NCBI GenBank assembly: GCA_020633235.1 | Contig: JACKEA010000004.1 | Span: forward strand, 496,001 to 560,000 | Length of the DNA: 64,000 nucleotides | DNA from: Polyangiaceae bacterium | GTDB lineage: Bacteria > Myxococcota_A > Polyangia > Polyangiales > Polyangiaceae | Reading direction: 5' to 3' | Shown: in pieces, positions 28,449-37,510 of the stretch | Position numbering within the stretch: position 1 is the stretch's first letter | Layout: every line of letters starts with the position of its first letter | The notes under the pieces: generated by a model | What the model was told of the DNA's origin: nothing | Seen by the model: only the letters and a program-made list of their open reading frames with translations | The model's database searches: none | Position numbers and translations under genes: made by a program

Positions 28449-28859
28449 ATGAGAATTTTCGCTACCGCAATCATTTCGACCATCGCTTTCATTTGCGCCG
28501 CGGGCTGTGCCTCGGCCGACCCCGATGGAGGCTTCCAAGATCCCGTCGCGACGGGAGACCCGGCCACGAGCGACGACGTGAACGCCGCCGACGACGGTGA
28601 TGGTCAGCTCGGCGAAAGCGCGGAAGAGCTGAGCTCTTGTCAGACGCTCCAGACCATCAAGTGCAACGGCGGACAGCCGGGATCGCTGACGGCGTTCAAG
28701 AAGGTGTGCAACGACTACTGTTGGTATCGAGGGTGGCCGTCGTGCTCCCACACGTGGACCAAATGTCCAGCGGTCGCTGACGGCATCATTCCCATCGTGA
28801 AGCAGTATGGCTACGGCGGGCAGTGCCGTTGCAGGGTGTCCTGGAGCGGCGTGCAGTGA
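28449..28859 (+). CDS. Small Cys-rich lipoprotein
   Basis: A 136-aa exported protein with a lipoprotein signal (TIAFICAAGC), an acidic spacer (DVNAADDGDGQLGESAEEL) and a C-terminal domain with seven or eight cysteines (CQTLQTIKC, CNDYCWYRGWPSC, CRCRVSW). It is not recognised; small disulfide-rich secreted proteins of this kind are common in myxobacteria. A strong GGAGGAGG ribosome-binding site lies 7 bp before the ATG. An A/T-rich stretch around 28387-28405 could hold the promoter. A strong stem-loop follows the stop. Confidence 0.8.
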   Translation: MRIFATAIISTIAFICAAGCASADPDGGFQDPVATGDPATSDDVNAADDGDGQLGESAEELSSCQTLQTIKCNGGQPGSLTAFKKVCNDYCWYRGWPSCSHTWTKCPAVADGIIPIVKQYGYGGQCRCRVSWSGVQ

Positions 28860-28866
28860 GAAGATG

Positions 28867-28899
28867 TCCAGGGTTGCCGGCGCGGTCGGCAGCCCTGGA
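28867..28899 (+). terminator. Strong stem-loop after the 28449 gene
   Basis: TCCAGGGTTGCCG (28867-28879) pairs with CGGCAGCCCTGGA (28887-28899): 13 bp including one G-T wobble, with a 7-nt loop, 8 bp after the stop codon. No U-tract follows, so it may be a processing or stabilising stem as much as an intrinsic terminator. Confidence 0.7.
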
Positions 28900-28970
28900 A
28901 TGTCCGTAGATCTTCGCGTAGGGCCGGCATTTGCTTGCGGTTCGAAGCGGGCAATGTCACTTCTGATCGC

Positions 28971-30503
28971 ATGGCAGGAGCCGGTGGCGCGCCTCTGCGA
29001 CGAATGACTCCGACTGCCACGCCCGTCGTGCGTGTCAATCACGCGCCGGTCACGCCAGAGTGGGTATCGTGCTGTGGAGCGGACCGCACGCTCGATGACT
29101 TGCTCGAGGCAAAGGCCGCAGGTCTGCCCATTTCGGAGGCGCAGCTCGAACAGGTCCTGAGTGCCACCAAGGACGACGCCCGACGCGCGCGGGGCTTGCT
29201 CGAGCTGGCGCGGCTTCTGGCAGGGCGAGGGCGAGCCGCAAGCGCGCTCGCTTGTTACCAGCGTGCAGCGACCGTTGCGCGTAGCGAAGGCCTGGCGGCT
29301 CTCGCGGTGCACGCGGACGTTCGCGCTGAGACCAAGCGGGCCCAGTTGAGCTTGCCAATCCACGGATTGGGCCGGGCGTCGCGAGAAGCGAGCGAGCTGG
29401 GCGATCGCCGACTCATCGCGCTGGTGCGGGACTGCGAGGCGGAAATCTACTGCCACCAGCAACGCCCCTTGGCGACCCTTCGAGCGGCCAAGCAAGCCCT
29501 CGTGGAGTACGAAGCCATCGGCGCGGTGGCGGAGGCCGCCGCTGTGCTGTGCGGCGTGAGCTTGGCGTACGTGGAGCTCGACGCTCTGGACCAGGCAGAT
29601 CTCTGGCTGGAGCAGCTGCTGGCGGAGCTTCCCGAGAGCGAGGTGCGCACCCGTGCTTACGGCGTCTTCGGAGCTGCGCGCGTTCACATGGCGCGCGCCC
29701 GATGGGACGACGCCAGCACCACCCTGACCACCAGCGCCGCACTGGCACAGGCCGCAGCGGACAGCTACCTGCACGCCCACATCAGCTATTGGGAAGGCGA
29801 GCTTCGCCTTGCGGAGCTTCGCTACGGCCAGGCGAGCGTATGCTTTCGTCGTGCAGCTCGCTTGGCTGCCGAGCTCGGCGATTTCGAGCTCGCCGCCTTG
29901 GCTCGGGCCGCTGCGGCCATCGGGGATCAGCTCGATGGCGATGCCGAAGGGGCGTCAGCGCTGATGCGCGCCGCGCTTCCACCCGCGACTGCGTCGCTCC
30001 CCACCTTGGGCGTGCTCCGGCTGCGCAAGGCCCAGCTCGAGCTGCTCGAGGCCGGGCGCGAGATCGCGGAGCTCGGCGAGACGGCGGCGCAGTGGCTCGG
30101 ACCGGAAGGTCGTCCCTTGGCTCGATCCTCGGCAAGCTTTCGCTTTGCCAGCAATCTGGTCGTCGCCCGCCCCAACCGGGCCGTGGCGGCCAGTTTGCTG
30201 CGGGTGGCCCAAGACTTCGGCTCCGTGTGCATGGACGGGAACACCGCGACCATCAACGGCCCGAAGCTGCGCGCGCTGCTCGCGGCGCTCTGTCAGCAGC
30301 GGCTGGAAGCACCGGCGGCTTGGCTCTCGTACGACGAGCTCGCAGACGCCCTGTGGGGCAAGGAGCGCATCAGCCGCTCGTCACGCGACAACCGCCTGCG
30401 CGTCTTGGTGTCGCGCCTTCGGCAGCTTGCCCTCGGCAGCGAGCTCCAAGGCTCAGCGCAGGGCTTTCGGCTGGCGCCGACCCGAGTGCTGATTGTCGGC
30501 TGA
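28971..30503 (+). CDS. TPR-containing transcriptional regulator with C-terminal winged helix
   Basis: About 510 aa. Residues 40-370 are Ala/Leu-rich TPR-like helical repeats (ASALACYQRAATVARSEG, ADLWLEQLLAELPESEV, ASVCFRRAARLAAELGD). The C-terminal 100 residues form an OmpR/SARP-type winged helix (LSYDELADALWGKE, NRLRVLVSRLRQL, AQGFRLAP). This TPR-plus-winged-helix layout is frequent and uncharacterised in Polyangia; direct DNA binding is expected. The start is uncertain: TTG 28935, ATG 28971 and ATG 29004 are in frame and none has a clear ribosome-binding site. Its TGA stop coincides with the left edge of the direct repeat described below. Confidence 0.75.
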   Translation: MAGAGGAPLRRMTPTATPVVRVNHAPVTPEWVSCCGADRTLDDLLEAKAAGLPISEAQLEQVLSATKDDARRARGLLELARLLAGRGRAASALACYQRAATVARSEGLAALAVHADVRAETKRAQLSLPIHGLGRASREASELGDRRLIALVRDCEAEIYCHQQRPLATLRAAKQALVEYEAIGAVAEAAAVLCGVSLAYVELDALDQADLWLEQLLAELPESEVRTRAYGVFGAARVHMARARWDDASTTLTTSAALAQAAADSYLHAHISYWEGELRLAELRYGQASVCFRRAARLAAELGDFELAALARAAAAIGDQLDGDAEGASALMRAALPPATASLPTLGVLRLRKAQLELLEAGREIAELGETAAQWLGPEGRPLARSSASFRFASNLVVARPNRAVAASLLRVAQDFGSVCMDGNTATINGPKLRALLAALCQQRLEAPAAWLSYDELADALWGKERISRSSRDNRLRVLVSRLRQLALGSELQGSAQGFRLAPTRVLIVG

Positions 30504-31312
30504 GCTCTTCAGTTCCCGTGCGTCATGGCGCGGGCGCGGGCCTCGGGATTCGAGGGATCGAGCTCCACGGCTTTCTTGTAGGCCGCGGTAGCGCCAGCCT
30601 TGTCACCGGATCTCGAGAGCACGTCACCGACGTACACCTGACGGGTGGCGGATGGGTCGACCTTTGCGGCGCGGCGGGCCCACACCAGCGCGGCGTCGAA
30701 CTTGTCCTGTTTCACCAGGGCGCCGGCCACGCCTTGGGCGGCGTTCGCGTTGGTGGGCGATAGCGCGAAGGCGCGACGGTAGAAGCGCTCTTCCGTCAGG
30801 TACTCGCGGCGCCGCGCAGCGCGCTCCGCCAGCTGCATCTGCGCTTTGGTGAGGCTCGCCCGCGCAGGCTCGTCGTTGGGGTCCACGCCGGAGCCACGCA
30901 TCAAGGGCTCTCGGGCATCGGAGAGGTCGCCGTTCATCGCGAGGGCGTCGCCCAGCGCCAAGAGGGCGCCGCGATCTTCCGGCGCGATGCGCAGCGCCGC
31001 GCGGGCGGCGTCCGCCGCGGCGCGGCCGTCGCGGCGCATCACCAGCACGCGCGCGAGCTCCACGTTGGCCGCGAGGTTTCGCGGATCGAAGGCGACGGCG
31101 CGGCAGTAGCCCCGCTCGGCCTCGTCGAGATCTCCCCGCACCAAGCCTTTGCGACCCGCGCGGAGCTGCGCATAGGCCGCGCCCGGGTACACCCCGGCGG
31201 GAGCCGGCTCTCCGCCCAGCAGCGCGCCGCAGGTGGGCGCCACCTCGCGGGGCTCGTGGTCGAACACCTTGGCCGTCTTGGCCGGCGCGGCGGTCGGCTT
31301 CGCCGAGGGCGC
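30502..31312 (-). repeat. Left direct repeat, truncated copy of 34778-35590
   Basis: From GAGCTCTTCAG at 30502 to about 31312 this segment is highly similar, in the same orientation, to 34778-35590. The homology starts exactly at the stop of the regulator gene and ends abruptly inside the Pro/Ala/Lys linker of the full-length gene. Together the repeats bracket the 31313-34777 segment. Confidence 0.9.
30509..31267 (-). CDS. N-terminally truncated TPR protein (duplicate of C-terminus of 34785-37496)
   Basis: A 252-aa frame beginning at a GTG (VFDHEPREVAP). By hand comparison it matches residues about 652-903 of the protein at 34785-37496 with about 15 substitutions. It contains TPR-like helices (ALVWARRAAKVDPSATRQVY, AYKKAVELDPSNPEARA). 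It lacks the receiver domains and membrane anchor of the parent; the linker just upstream (LAPSAKPTAAPAKTAK) is still recognisable but no ATG/GTG/TTG start is found there. No ribosome-binding site is evident, so it may be an unexpressed relic or a soluble derivative. Confidence 0.6.
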   Translation of the reverse strand: MFDHEPREVAPTCGALLGGEPAPAGVYPGAAYAQLRAGRKGLVRGDLDEAERGYCRAVAFDPRNLAANVELARVLVMRRDGRAAADAARAALRIAPEDRGALLALGDALAMNGDLSDAREPLMRGSGVDPNDEPARASLTKAQMQLAERAARRREYLTEERFYRRAFALSPTNANAAQGVAGALVKQDKFDAALVWARRAAKVDPSATRQVYVGDVLSRSGDKAGATAAYKKAVELDPSNPEARARAMTHGN

Positions 31313-31355
31313 CAGTGTATGGCTTTTGCGGTCCGCTGCATGACAAGAAGGTGTG

Positions 31356-31378
31356 CGCGTCGGATTTTGTCCGACGCG
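31356..31378. repeat. Perfect inverted repeat at left edge of inserted segment
   Basis: CGCGTCGGA (31356-31364) and TCCGACGCG (31370-31378) are perfect 9-bp arms with a 5-nt TTTTG loop. It lies in the 209-bp gap between the truncated duplicate and the lipoprotein gene; apart from this hairpin and a weak repeat-like stretch at 31329-31352 the gap has no recognisable feature. It could be a terminator or an element end. Confidence 0.6.
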
Positions 31379-31521
31379 GAGTCGGATCGTGGCGCGCGGC
31401 TGAGCGCATCGCCTGGTGAGCGCTGCTCCGAATCATGCAGGCGCTACGGGTTGGCCAACGAGGCGTTGCCCGCACAGAGCCAGGGTGGTAGTGGTAGAGC
31501 GTGGGGTTAACGGGGAGGATC

Positions 31522-32160
31522 ATGAAGTTGCTCGGCGCCATCCTGGCGGGAGCGCTCGCCGCATGCGGATCCCGCACGAAAGTGCTCGAGCCGCCACCTT
31601 CGCCGCCTGGCATTGATGCCGGCGCAGTGGATGCAGCGGCGAGCGATCGGCCCCACGGTTGGCTTTCGGCGGCGGACTCGACGTACAAGAATCTTCCGAG
31701 GACGGGAAAATGCCTCAAGGCAGTTGGCTGTCCGTTCAAGCCGGCGCCACTTCCCCTGTGTCCGGCGAATACCAAGACTACCCCGCTCCAAGAAGCCATT
31801 GACGTTTTCGTTCCTGCGAGCACGTCGATAACGGTGTCGACTCGGATCTGGTTCGAGCCACCGACCGAGAAGACGCTTGCAGGTTGCGTGGCAGAGGCGT
31901 GCTGCACCGTGTTGGTCGGCAAGTTCTTCTTCGCGGACAACGCAAACTTGGTTTCCAGCGTGGATCAACGTGCCTTTCCTTGGAACGATCAGTATCCAGA
32001 CGCCTTTGCCTGGATAGGCGACGTGACAGGGCGCTGTGCTGGTATCGACGTCCAGGACGGACAGCCCATCGTCGTCACGGGAGAGCTCGTGCATCCCAGT
32101 GGTGGCGGCGCTTTTGAAATCCTCGCGCCAGAGCTATGTGTACTGGAAGGAGAGCAGTGA
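31522..32160 (+). CDS. Lipoprotein in lower-GC inserted segment
   Basis: A 212-aa predicted lipoprotein (signal LLGAILAGALAAC) with a Pro/Ala linker, then a domain with several cysteines (CLKAVGCPFKPAPLPLCP, CVAEACCTVLVG). No family is recognised. A GGGGAGG ribosome-binding site precedes ATG 31522. Its TGA overlaps the ATG of the protease gene (TGATG), so the two are coupled and the product may act with the protease, perhaps as an inhibitor or partner (inference). Base composition is visibly less GC-rich than flanking genes, suggesting transfer. Confidence 0.75.
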   Translation: MKLLGAILAGALAACGSRTKVLEPPPSPPGIDAGAVDAAASDRPHGWLSAADSTYKNLPRTGKCLKAVGCPFKPAPLPLCPANTKTTPLQEAIDVFVPASTSITVSTRIWFEPPTEKTLAGCVAEACCTVLVGKFFFADNANLVSSVDQRAFPWNDQYPDAFAWIGDVTGRCAGIDVQDGQPIVVTGELVHPSGGGAFEILAPELCVLEGEQ

Positions 32161-34739
32161 TGGCTGGTTGGTTTGGGGCAAGCTTGTCGTCACCATCGTG
32201 GTTGTTCGCTGCTGCGGTCCTGGCCGCGTGCAACTCGAATCCAGCGGCCGATCGTCCGCTTCGAGCATCAAGCCGACCGATCATGAATGGGACCCTTGAG
32301 ACCGACGCCGAAGGTGTCCGAGTGGCCAGGGTGACTATACCGAGCATAAGCAACGGATCAGGCGCGCTATTGACGAACGAGTGGATACTAACCGCTGGTC
32401 ATTCCACGCGGCGGTTCGGGGTCAAGCATGTCGAGCCGGTCGCGTCTCACCTTGTGAAGATGGGCAGCAGCGCATCGCGCGCAGCCAAACGAATTGTCCT
32501 ACATCCGGATTTTGTCGAGCATTTGAACAAGAATCAGGACGACGGTCACGACGTTGCTCTGATTCGTACCGACCCCTACCTATTGGACGGGAGCTTCAGT
32601 GGGTACGCCCGCCCAGTGGCAACATCCACCACCGCTCAGCTACTTGGCGTTGGCACTAGATGTTACGGCTATGGCGACACTGTTCTGGGTCAGTCCAGCA
32701 CCGCAGGAGTTCTTCACTACGGGAACTTCACGATTCAAGACGCTGCGCCGCCTCAGTCCGACTTCTTTAGGGTGTTCAAGAACGGTGCTGACCAGCTCCC
32801 CATTGAGGGAGATTCTGGGGGGCCATGTGTCGACCTGTTTAGCCAGATGCTGTACGGCACGATCAAGGCTCGTGAGGATGGCAGCAACCCACAGTGGACG
32901 GAAGTGAGTTCTGTGAGTGGGTACCGTGCTTGGGCGGATTTCGTGATGAACACGATAGCGTCGGTGAACGTGACTCCTTGGGGAGGACCGACGATGCAGC
33001 GCGGTACGCTCGGGTTCTACGTCGCGCCGGGCATAGGTGGCAATTGGGTGTACGCCACGTATCTGGCGAATCCCTACGATGCGAACTCCATCACGCTTCC
33101 CTGGCCGGTCATACCGTTGGCCTTCGTTCCAACCCAGACCCTTGTTGCCGGGGGGGACTTCAACGGCGATGGCGTAACGGACTTCTTCGGACTGATTGCC
33201 GACGCTGCCAGTACCCTGACCACATACTGGAACGGTGGGCAGACAGGCTTCGAAGAATTCACCACGAGCGCGTTCACGCTTCCGTCGGGGAACTACGAGT
33301 CGTTGCTCGGACACGACTTCGACGACGACGGATACGATGACTTGCTGGTTACGGATGCGGCAGGTGAGTCAACCATCTACCACGGAAGCGAGGTGGGGCT
33401 GGTCGCGCCGGTCGCTCCGATCTCGATGTACCAGACGCCTGGGTGGGAGGATCCGGAAGTAGCGCAACCACCAGAAGGGACCGGGGGTAGCCTCACGCTC
33501 GACCCAGCCCAGGATCCAGAAGCGCCGGACCCATTCTGTTCTGGTCCAATTTGCGTCAGTGGTGGGCAATCCGGTCCGGGTGGCGTGATCTACTCCCGCG
33601 CGGACAACCCGATGCTGAATGTCAGTTACTCGGCGGAGCAACTCGACGTCTCGTATGGACAATGGATCTCGGTCGGTGAGGTCGAGAATATCTTGCCCGG
33701 CGGGCAGCCATACGAGAACAAGGGAAGCTGGAAGCGACGGCTCATGCCATGGCCGTGGTGGGAAGGCGGCTACTCCGGCGCGGTCGCCGGATTCGCCTCT
33801 GGCGTGATGTTGGGGTACGGCGATGGGCAGAGCAGCGCACACGCATTGGAGTTGAACGTAGTGAGGGTTGCGCTTCCTGGTGGGCAAACTGCGTCAGCCG
33901 GCATCACGAAGCTCGAGCTGGAGCCGAGTACGCGGCTGGTTCCGGTGCGTGTCGTGGTGTTCGACGACTACGCCGGCTCGTACACTGGCGTAACGCTGCC
34001 CGACGCTGCGATGCTGTTCGATCGCGTCCCGACGATGTTGGAAGGAAGTCTGCTGAATGCAGACGTGGAATCCAGTGAGCAATCACGGGAGTGGGGGATC
34101 TGGCAGGGGGCGCATGAGATCAACGGCCAGTTCAAGACGTTCCACAAGGGAGTGCTGCTTCCTGACGACGCATGGTTTGACTGCGGCGTTCAGTTCCGCA
34201 TGGTGTCGTTCGACCGCGTGCTCGGTCCGGGGCGAATCTCTCGGCCTAATGCGGAGGAGGCGTCCGCGCAGGTCGCAGCGAACTACACCTACGTGCGTCA
34301 GAACCTGTACAGCGACCTGCCCGTGGTGATGATCATGGCGGACTGCGGAAAGCCGGGCTTCTCGCTGTACAAGCCTGTTTCCGGCCTGCCAATGGAGGCC
34401 GCCTGTCTGAGCTGGGACACGGGCCGCAACGGGGTGTTGGCGTTCCTGATGGGAGAGCTGCTCAAGGCCTCCGAAAGCGGGTCTGGAGGTGTGATGGAGA
34501 TGTCGGAGGCCAACTACACGCCGACGCAGGAGGAATGCGACAGCATCAACTGGGTGGGCGTGGCAGACGAAGCGGCGACGAACTACCGCCAGGGGATCGA
34601 CGAGATGGCGGAGGACCCGAACTGCTCCGACTACGACGCGCTCGCTGACCTCGAGAGCTGCCCGAGCTGCCCGTACACTTCGGGACTGGACAGCCCCACT
34701 TATCCAGGAAACACACACACCTGGCACGGCGGACCGTAG
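32160..34739 (+). CDS. Trypsin-like serine protease lipoprotein with FG-GAP repeats and unassigned C-terminus
   Basis: An 859-aa exported protein: lipoprotein signal (LFAAAVLAAC), a chymotrypsin-fold domain with the triad in LTAGHS (about His78), DGHDVALIR (about Asp130) and EGDSGGPC (about Ser217), and FG-GAP/VCBS-type calcium repeats (GGDFNGDGVTDFFG, HDFDDDGYDDLLV) at about 330-400. A C-terminal region of about 400 residues has no recognised domain and ends in a Cys-containing tail (CPSCPYTSG). The ATG at 32160 follows AAGGAGAG. It is a paralog in architecture of the 47153-50689 protein but with a different C-terminus. Confidence 0.85.
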   Translation: MAGWFGASLSSPSWLFAAAVLAACNSNPAADRPLRASSRPIMNGTLETDAEGVRVARVTIPSISNGSGALLTNEWILTAGHSTRRFGVKHVEPVASHLVKMGSSASRAAKRIVLHPDFVEHLNKNQDDGHDVALIRTDPYLLDGSFSGYARPVATSTTAQLLGVGTRCYGYGDTVLGQSSTAGVLHYGNFTIQDAAPPQSDFFRVFKNGADQLPIEGDSGGPCVDLFSQMLYGTIKAREDGSNPQWTEVSSVSGYRAWADFVMNTIASVNVTPWGGPTMQRGTLGFYVAPGIGGNWVYATYLANPYDANSITLPWPVIPLAFVPTQTLVAGGDFNGDGVTDFFGLIADAASTLTTYWNGGQTGFEEFTTSAFTLPSGNYESLLGHDFDDDGYDDLLVTDAAGESTIYHGSEVGLVAPVAPISMYQTPGWEDPEVAQPPEGTGGSLTLDPAQDPEAPDPFCSGPICVSGGQSGPGGVIYSRADNPMLNVSYSAEQLDVSYGQWISVGEVENILPGGQPYENKGSWKRRLMPWPWWEGGYSGAVAGFASGVMLGYGDGQSSAHALELNVVRVALPGGQTASAGITKLELEPSTRLVPVRVVVFDDYAGSYTGVTLPDAAMLFDRVPTMLEGSLLNADVESSEQSREWGIWQGAHEINGQFKTFHKGVLLPDDAWFDCGVQFRMVSFDRVLGPGRISRPNAEEASAQVAANYTYVRQNLYSDLPVVMIMADCGKPGFSLYKPVSGLPMEAACLSWDTGRNGVLAFLMGELLKASESGSGGVMEMSEANYTPTQEECDSINWVGVADEAATNYRQGIDEMAEDPNCSDYDALADLESCPSCPYTSGLDSPTYPGNTHTWHGGP

Positions 34740-34763
34740 CTCAGCGAGCGGCGTGGCGCCCGG

Positions 34764-34778
34764 CGCCTTGGCAAGGCG
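34764..34778. terminator. Small perfect hairpin after the protease gene
   Basis: CGCCTTG (34764-34770) and CAAGGCG (34772-34778) are perfect inverted arms around one base, 25 bp after the protease stop and abutting the right direct repeat. It may terminate transcription of the inserted pair. Confidence 0.45.
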
Positions 34779-35590
34779 AGCTCTTCAGTTCCCGTGCGTC
34801 ATGGCGCGGGCGCGGGCTTCGGGATTCGAGGGATCGAGCTCCACGGCCTTCTTGTAGGCCGCGGTGGCGCCGGCCTTGTCGCCGGACTTGGAGAGCACGT
34901 CGCCGACGTACACCTGACGGGTGGCGGAAGGGTCGATCTTGGCGGCGCGGCGCGCCCAGACCAGCGCTGCGTCGAACTTCTCCTGTTTCACCAAGGCGCC
35001 GGCGACACCCACTGCGGCGCTCGCGCTGGTGGGCGATAGCGCGAAGGCGCGGCGGTAGTGGCGTTCTTCGCGCAGGTACTCGCGGCGCCGTGCGGCGCGC
35101 TCCGCCAGCTGCATCTGCGCCTTGGTGAGGCTCGCGCGGGCGGGCTCGTCGTTGGGGTCCACGCCGGAGCCGCGCATCAAGGGCTCGCGCGCATCGGAGA
35201 GCTTGCCGTCCAGCGCCAGGCCGTCGCCGAGCGCCAGCAGGGCGCCGCGATCTTCCGGCGCGATGCGCAGCGCAGCGCGGGCCGCGTCCGCCGCGGCGCG
35301 GCCGTCGCGTCGCATCACGAGCACGCGGGCCAGCTCCACGTTGGCCGCCAGGTTTCGCGGATCGAAGGACACGGCGCGGCAGTAGCTCCGCTCGGCTTCC
35401 TCGAGATCCCCACGCACCAGGCCTTTGCGACCCGCGCGCAGCTGCGCGTAGGCGGCGCCCGGGTACACCCCGGCGGGGGCCGGCTCGCCACCGAGGAGCG
35501 CTCCGCAGGTTGGCGCCACCTCGCGCGGCTCGTGGTCGAACACCTTGGCCGTCTTGGCGGGAGCGGCGGTCTTCGCCGGTTTGGCGGAAG
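34778..35590 (-). repeat. Right direct repeat (TPR-coding end of the full-length gene)
   Basis: This is the 3' end of the 34785-37496 gene and corresponds to 30502-31312. Both copies start with GAGCTCTTCAGTTCCCGTGC. Synonymous and a few non-synonymous differences show the duplication is not brand new. Confidence 0.9.
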
Positions 35591-37496
35591 GCGTCGGCTT
35601 GGCGACGCTCGCGGTCGGCGCGGGCTTCGGGGCGGCGGAGGTCGCGGGCGGGGCTACCGAGGGCGCCGGCTGAGCCGCCTTCGCGGGCGTCTTGTCGCGG
35701 GTCAGCAGCACCACGGCGGCGATGATCATCACCGTGGCTGCGGCCAGCGCGCCGCCCAGCCACAGCCACTGGGATTTCTTCTTGCGAGCGGGGTGCGTCG
35801 CCGCCGCCTCGAGATGGGCGGGCGGCGGCGGGCGCTGCGTCTCGCCCACCTGCCGCGGCGGCACCGGCATGGACGGCGCGATGGGGGGCGGTTCTGCGTC
35901 CGCCAGGTTCAGCGCCACGTCCACCGTGCTCATCAAGTTCGCCGTGGCGGGCTGCTCCACCGGCTCCACGTGCACGCGCCCGGACGACAGCACCAACAGC
36001 GCCGCCAGCGCAGTGGAGCCTTCCAGCACGACGGGGGACTCTTCTATGGTGTGCGCGACGGCGCCCACCACCAGGCCGTCGCTGATGTCCACCTGGATCA
36101 CGATGCGCGGGTTGTTCACGCTCATGCGCACCGAGCGCGACGACGCGGAGAGCGCTCGCAGCAAGCGCGCGGGGCCCATGATCTCGAGCCGCGTGTCGAA
36201 GGCCACGGCGGAGCCCGCGCGGTCCCGGGCGGAGTGCTCCGGCTCCGCCAGCGCGGCCAAGGTACCGATGATGCGATCCACCGCCGGCACGTCGCTCTCT
36301 TCCGTCCACACTTCGCCCCAGCGCACGACCAAGAGCGACGACCAGCGCAGGCGCGTGTCCCGGCGCATGGCGCGCATGAGCTCGTAGCCGTCGCCCTGAG
36401 CTTGCTGCTCGCCGATGAGCAAGATCGCCGGGTCCAGCTGCCGCAGCCGTTGGAAGCGCAGCTCCGTCGGCTCCAGATCCGTCACCACCACCGTGATGCC
36501 GCGATCTCGCAGCTCTTGTGCCACGGCGTCGGCTCGGGCGGCGTCGTCGTCCGCTAGCAGGATGCGCAGGCCGTCCACCTCGCTGGTTGGCCCGGGCGCG
36601 ATCGAGGCATCCGCGCCCAGAAGCTGCACCGTTCCGCCCGCGCGTTCGTCGAATTCGTAGCGCAGCGGCTCCGCCATCAGCACGTGGTGGCGCACCCGAG
36701 AGACGAAGTCCTCGATGGCGTCCGAGAGCGGCCGCCCGGCGCCCAGCACCAACCGCACCGGGTCCTTGTCGTCCCCGGTTTGCACCGTGAGGATGCCGGT
36801 TCGGAGCTCCTTCGACAGCGCCGTGACGAACTCGTGAAGCGTCGCTTCGCCGACGTCCCCCAGGGTGCCGGCGTCACGATCCGGTATCTCGCGGGCCAGA
36901 GACGCGATGCGCTCGGCGATGGCGTCGATGCTCGCGGTCTTCGGAATCACCGCCGCAGCGCCGTGGCGAAACGCGCGCAAGCGTTCTTCGAGCGCCGTGT
37001 CGTCGCCCAGCAGCGCCACCGGCACGACGGAGCTGTGGGGCGACGACGCGAGACGTTCCAGCACGCGCGTGCCTGCGTCCGAAGCGGCGTCACCCACCAG
37101 CAGCACCAGATCCGGCGCGGTGGCCACCACGTTGTCGAGCACGTCGTCGGCGCGAGACCGCTCCACGTACACGTGGTGCCGTCCCATGGCGGGCTCGAGG
37201 GCCGCCAAGAACGCTTCCGAAGCGCCCACGACCAGCACCGTGGGCTCGACCTGCGTGTTCAGCGGTTTGTCGTCTGCGTGCAGCGGACGAACGGTCGGTC
37301 GCGAGTTCATCGCGGGGCGAGTGGGCTGCTCGTGGGAGGGGAACTCGCTGGCCCGGAAGCCGCCGACGTGGGTGTGCATGGGCGCGCGGGCGCCGGGTAT
37401 GCGGGGTGGTCCCGGGGCACGTCCTAGCGGACGCTCAGTTCGCGGCAGCGGCGGCGGGGGCAGCACGCCGCTGGGCCGCTCGTCACCGGTACCCAT
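34785..37496 (-). CDS. Receiver/TPR signalling protein with one membrane helix
   Basis: A 903-aa protein. Residues about 70-180 (VLVVGASEAFLAALEPAMG) and 305-385 (GLRILLADDDAARADAVAQ, LDPAILLIGEQQAQGDGYEL) look like two response-regulator receiver folds; the second keeps the acidic DDD cluster. A central domain (LEIMGPARLLRALSASSRSV, IQVDISDGLVVGAV) resembles the effector region found with such receivers. A Pro-rich stretch precedes a transmembrane helix (WLWLGGALAAATVMIIAAVV, about 575-597), then a Pro/Ala/Lys linker and TPR-like repeats to the C-terminus. ATG 37496 is 15 bp from the upstream stop; longer starts would overlap the phosphatase gene. Confidence 0.8.
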   Translation of the reverse strand: MGTGDERPSGVLPPPPLPRTERPLGRAPGPPRIPGARAPMHTHVGGFRASEFPSHEQPTRPAMNSRPTVRPLHADDKPLNTQVEPTVLVVGASEAFLAALEPAMGRHHVYVERSRADDVLDNVVATAPDLVLLVGDAASDAGTRVLERLASSPHSSVVPVALLGDDTALEERLRAFRHGAAAVIPKTASIDAIAERIASLAREIPDRDAGTLGDVGEATLHEFVTALSKELRTGILTVQTGDDKDPVRLVLGAGRPLSDAIEDFVSRVRHHVLMAEPLRYEFDERAGGTVQLLGADASIAPGPTSEVDGLRILLADDDAARADAVAQELRDRGITVVVTDLEPTELRFQRLRQLDPAILLIGEQQAQGDGYELMRAMRRDTRLRWSSLLVVRWGEVWTEESDVPAVDRIIGTLAALAEPEHSARDRAGSAVAFDTRLEIMGPARLLRALSASSRSVRMSVNNPRIVIQVDISDGLVVGAVAHTIEESPVVLEGSTALAALLVLSSGRVHVEPVEQPATANLMSTVDVALNLADAEPPPIAPSMPVPPRQVGETQRPPPPAHLEAAATHPARKKKSQWLWLGGALAAATVMIIAAVVLLTRDKTPAKAAQPAPSVAPPATSAAPKPAPTASVAKPTPSAKPAKTAAPAKTAKVFDHEPREVAPTCGALLGGEPAPAGVYPGAAYAQLRAGRKGLVRGDLEEAERSYCRAVSFDPRNLAANVELARVLVMRRDGRAAADAARAALRIAPEDRGALLALGDGLALDGKLSDAREPLMRGSGVDPNDEPARASLTKAQMQLAERAARRREYLREERHYRRAFALSPTSASAAVGVAGALVKQEKFDAALVWARRAAKIDPSATRQVYVGDVLSKSGDKAGATAAYKKAVELDPSNPEARARAMTHGN

Positions 37497-37510
37497 GTAC
37501 GCATCATCGC

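Noticed and set aside
30509..31267. Independent TPR gene not related to the downstream one
   Set aside because: About 94% residue identity to the C-terminus of the 34785-37496 protein and shared flanks show it is a duplicate fragment.
31329..31352. Possible further copy of the palindromic repeat at the left edge of the inserted segment
   Set aside because: Reverse strand begins TTCTTGTC and later GCGGACC, but gaps are needed and the core CCGCGG is lost, so it is not counted as a copy.
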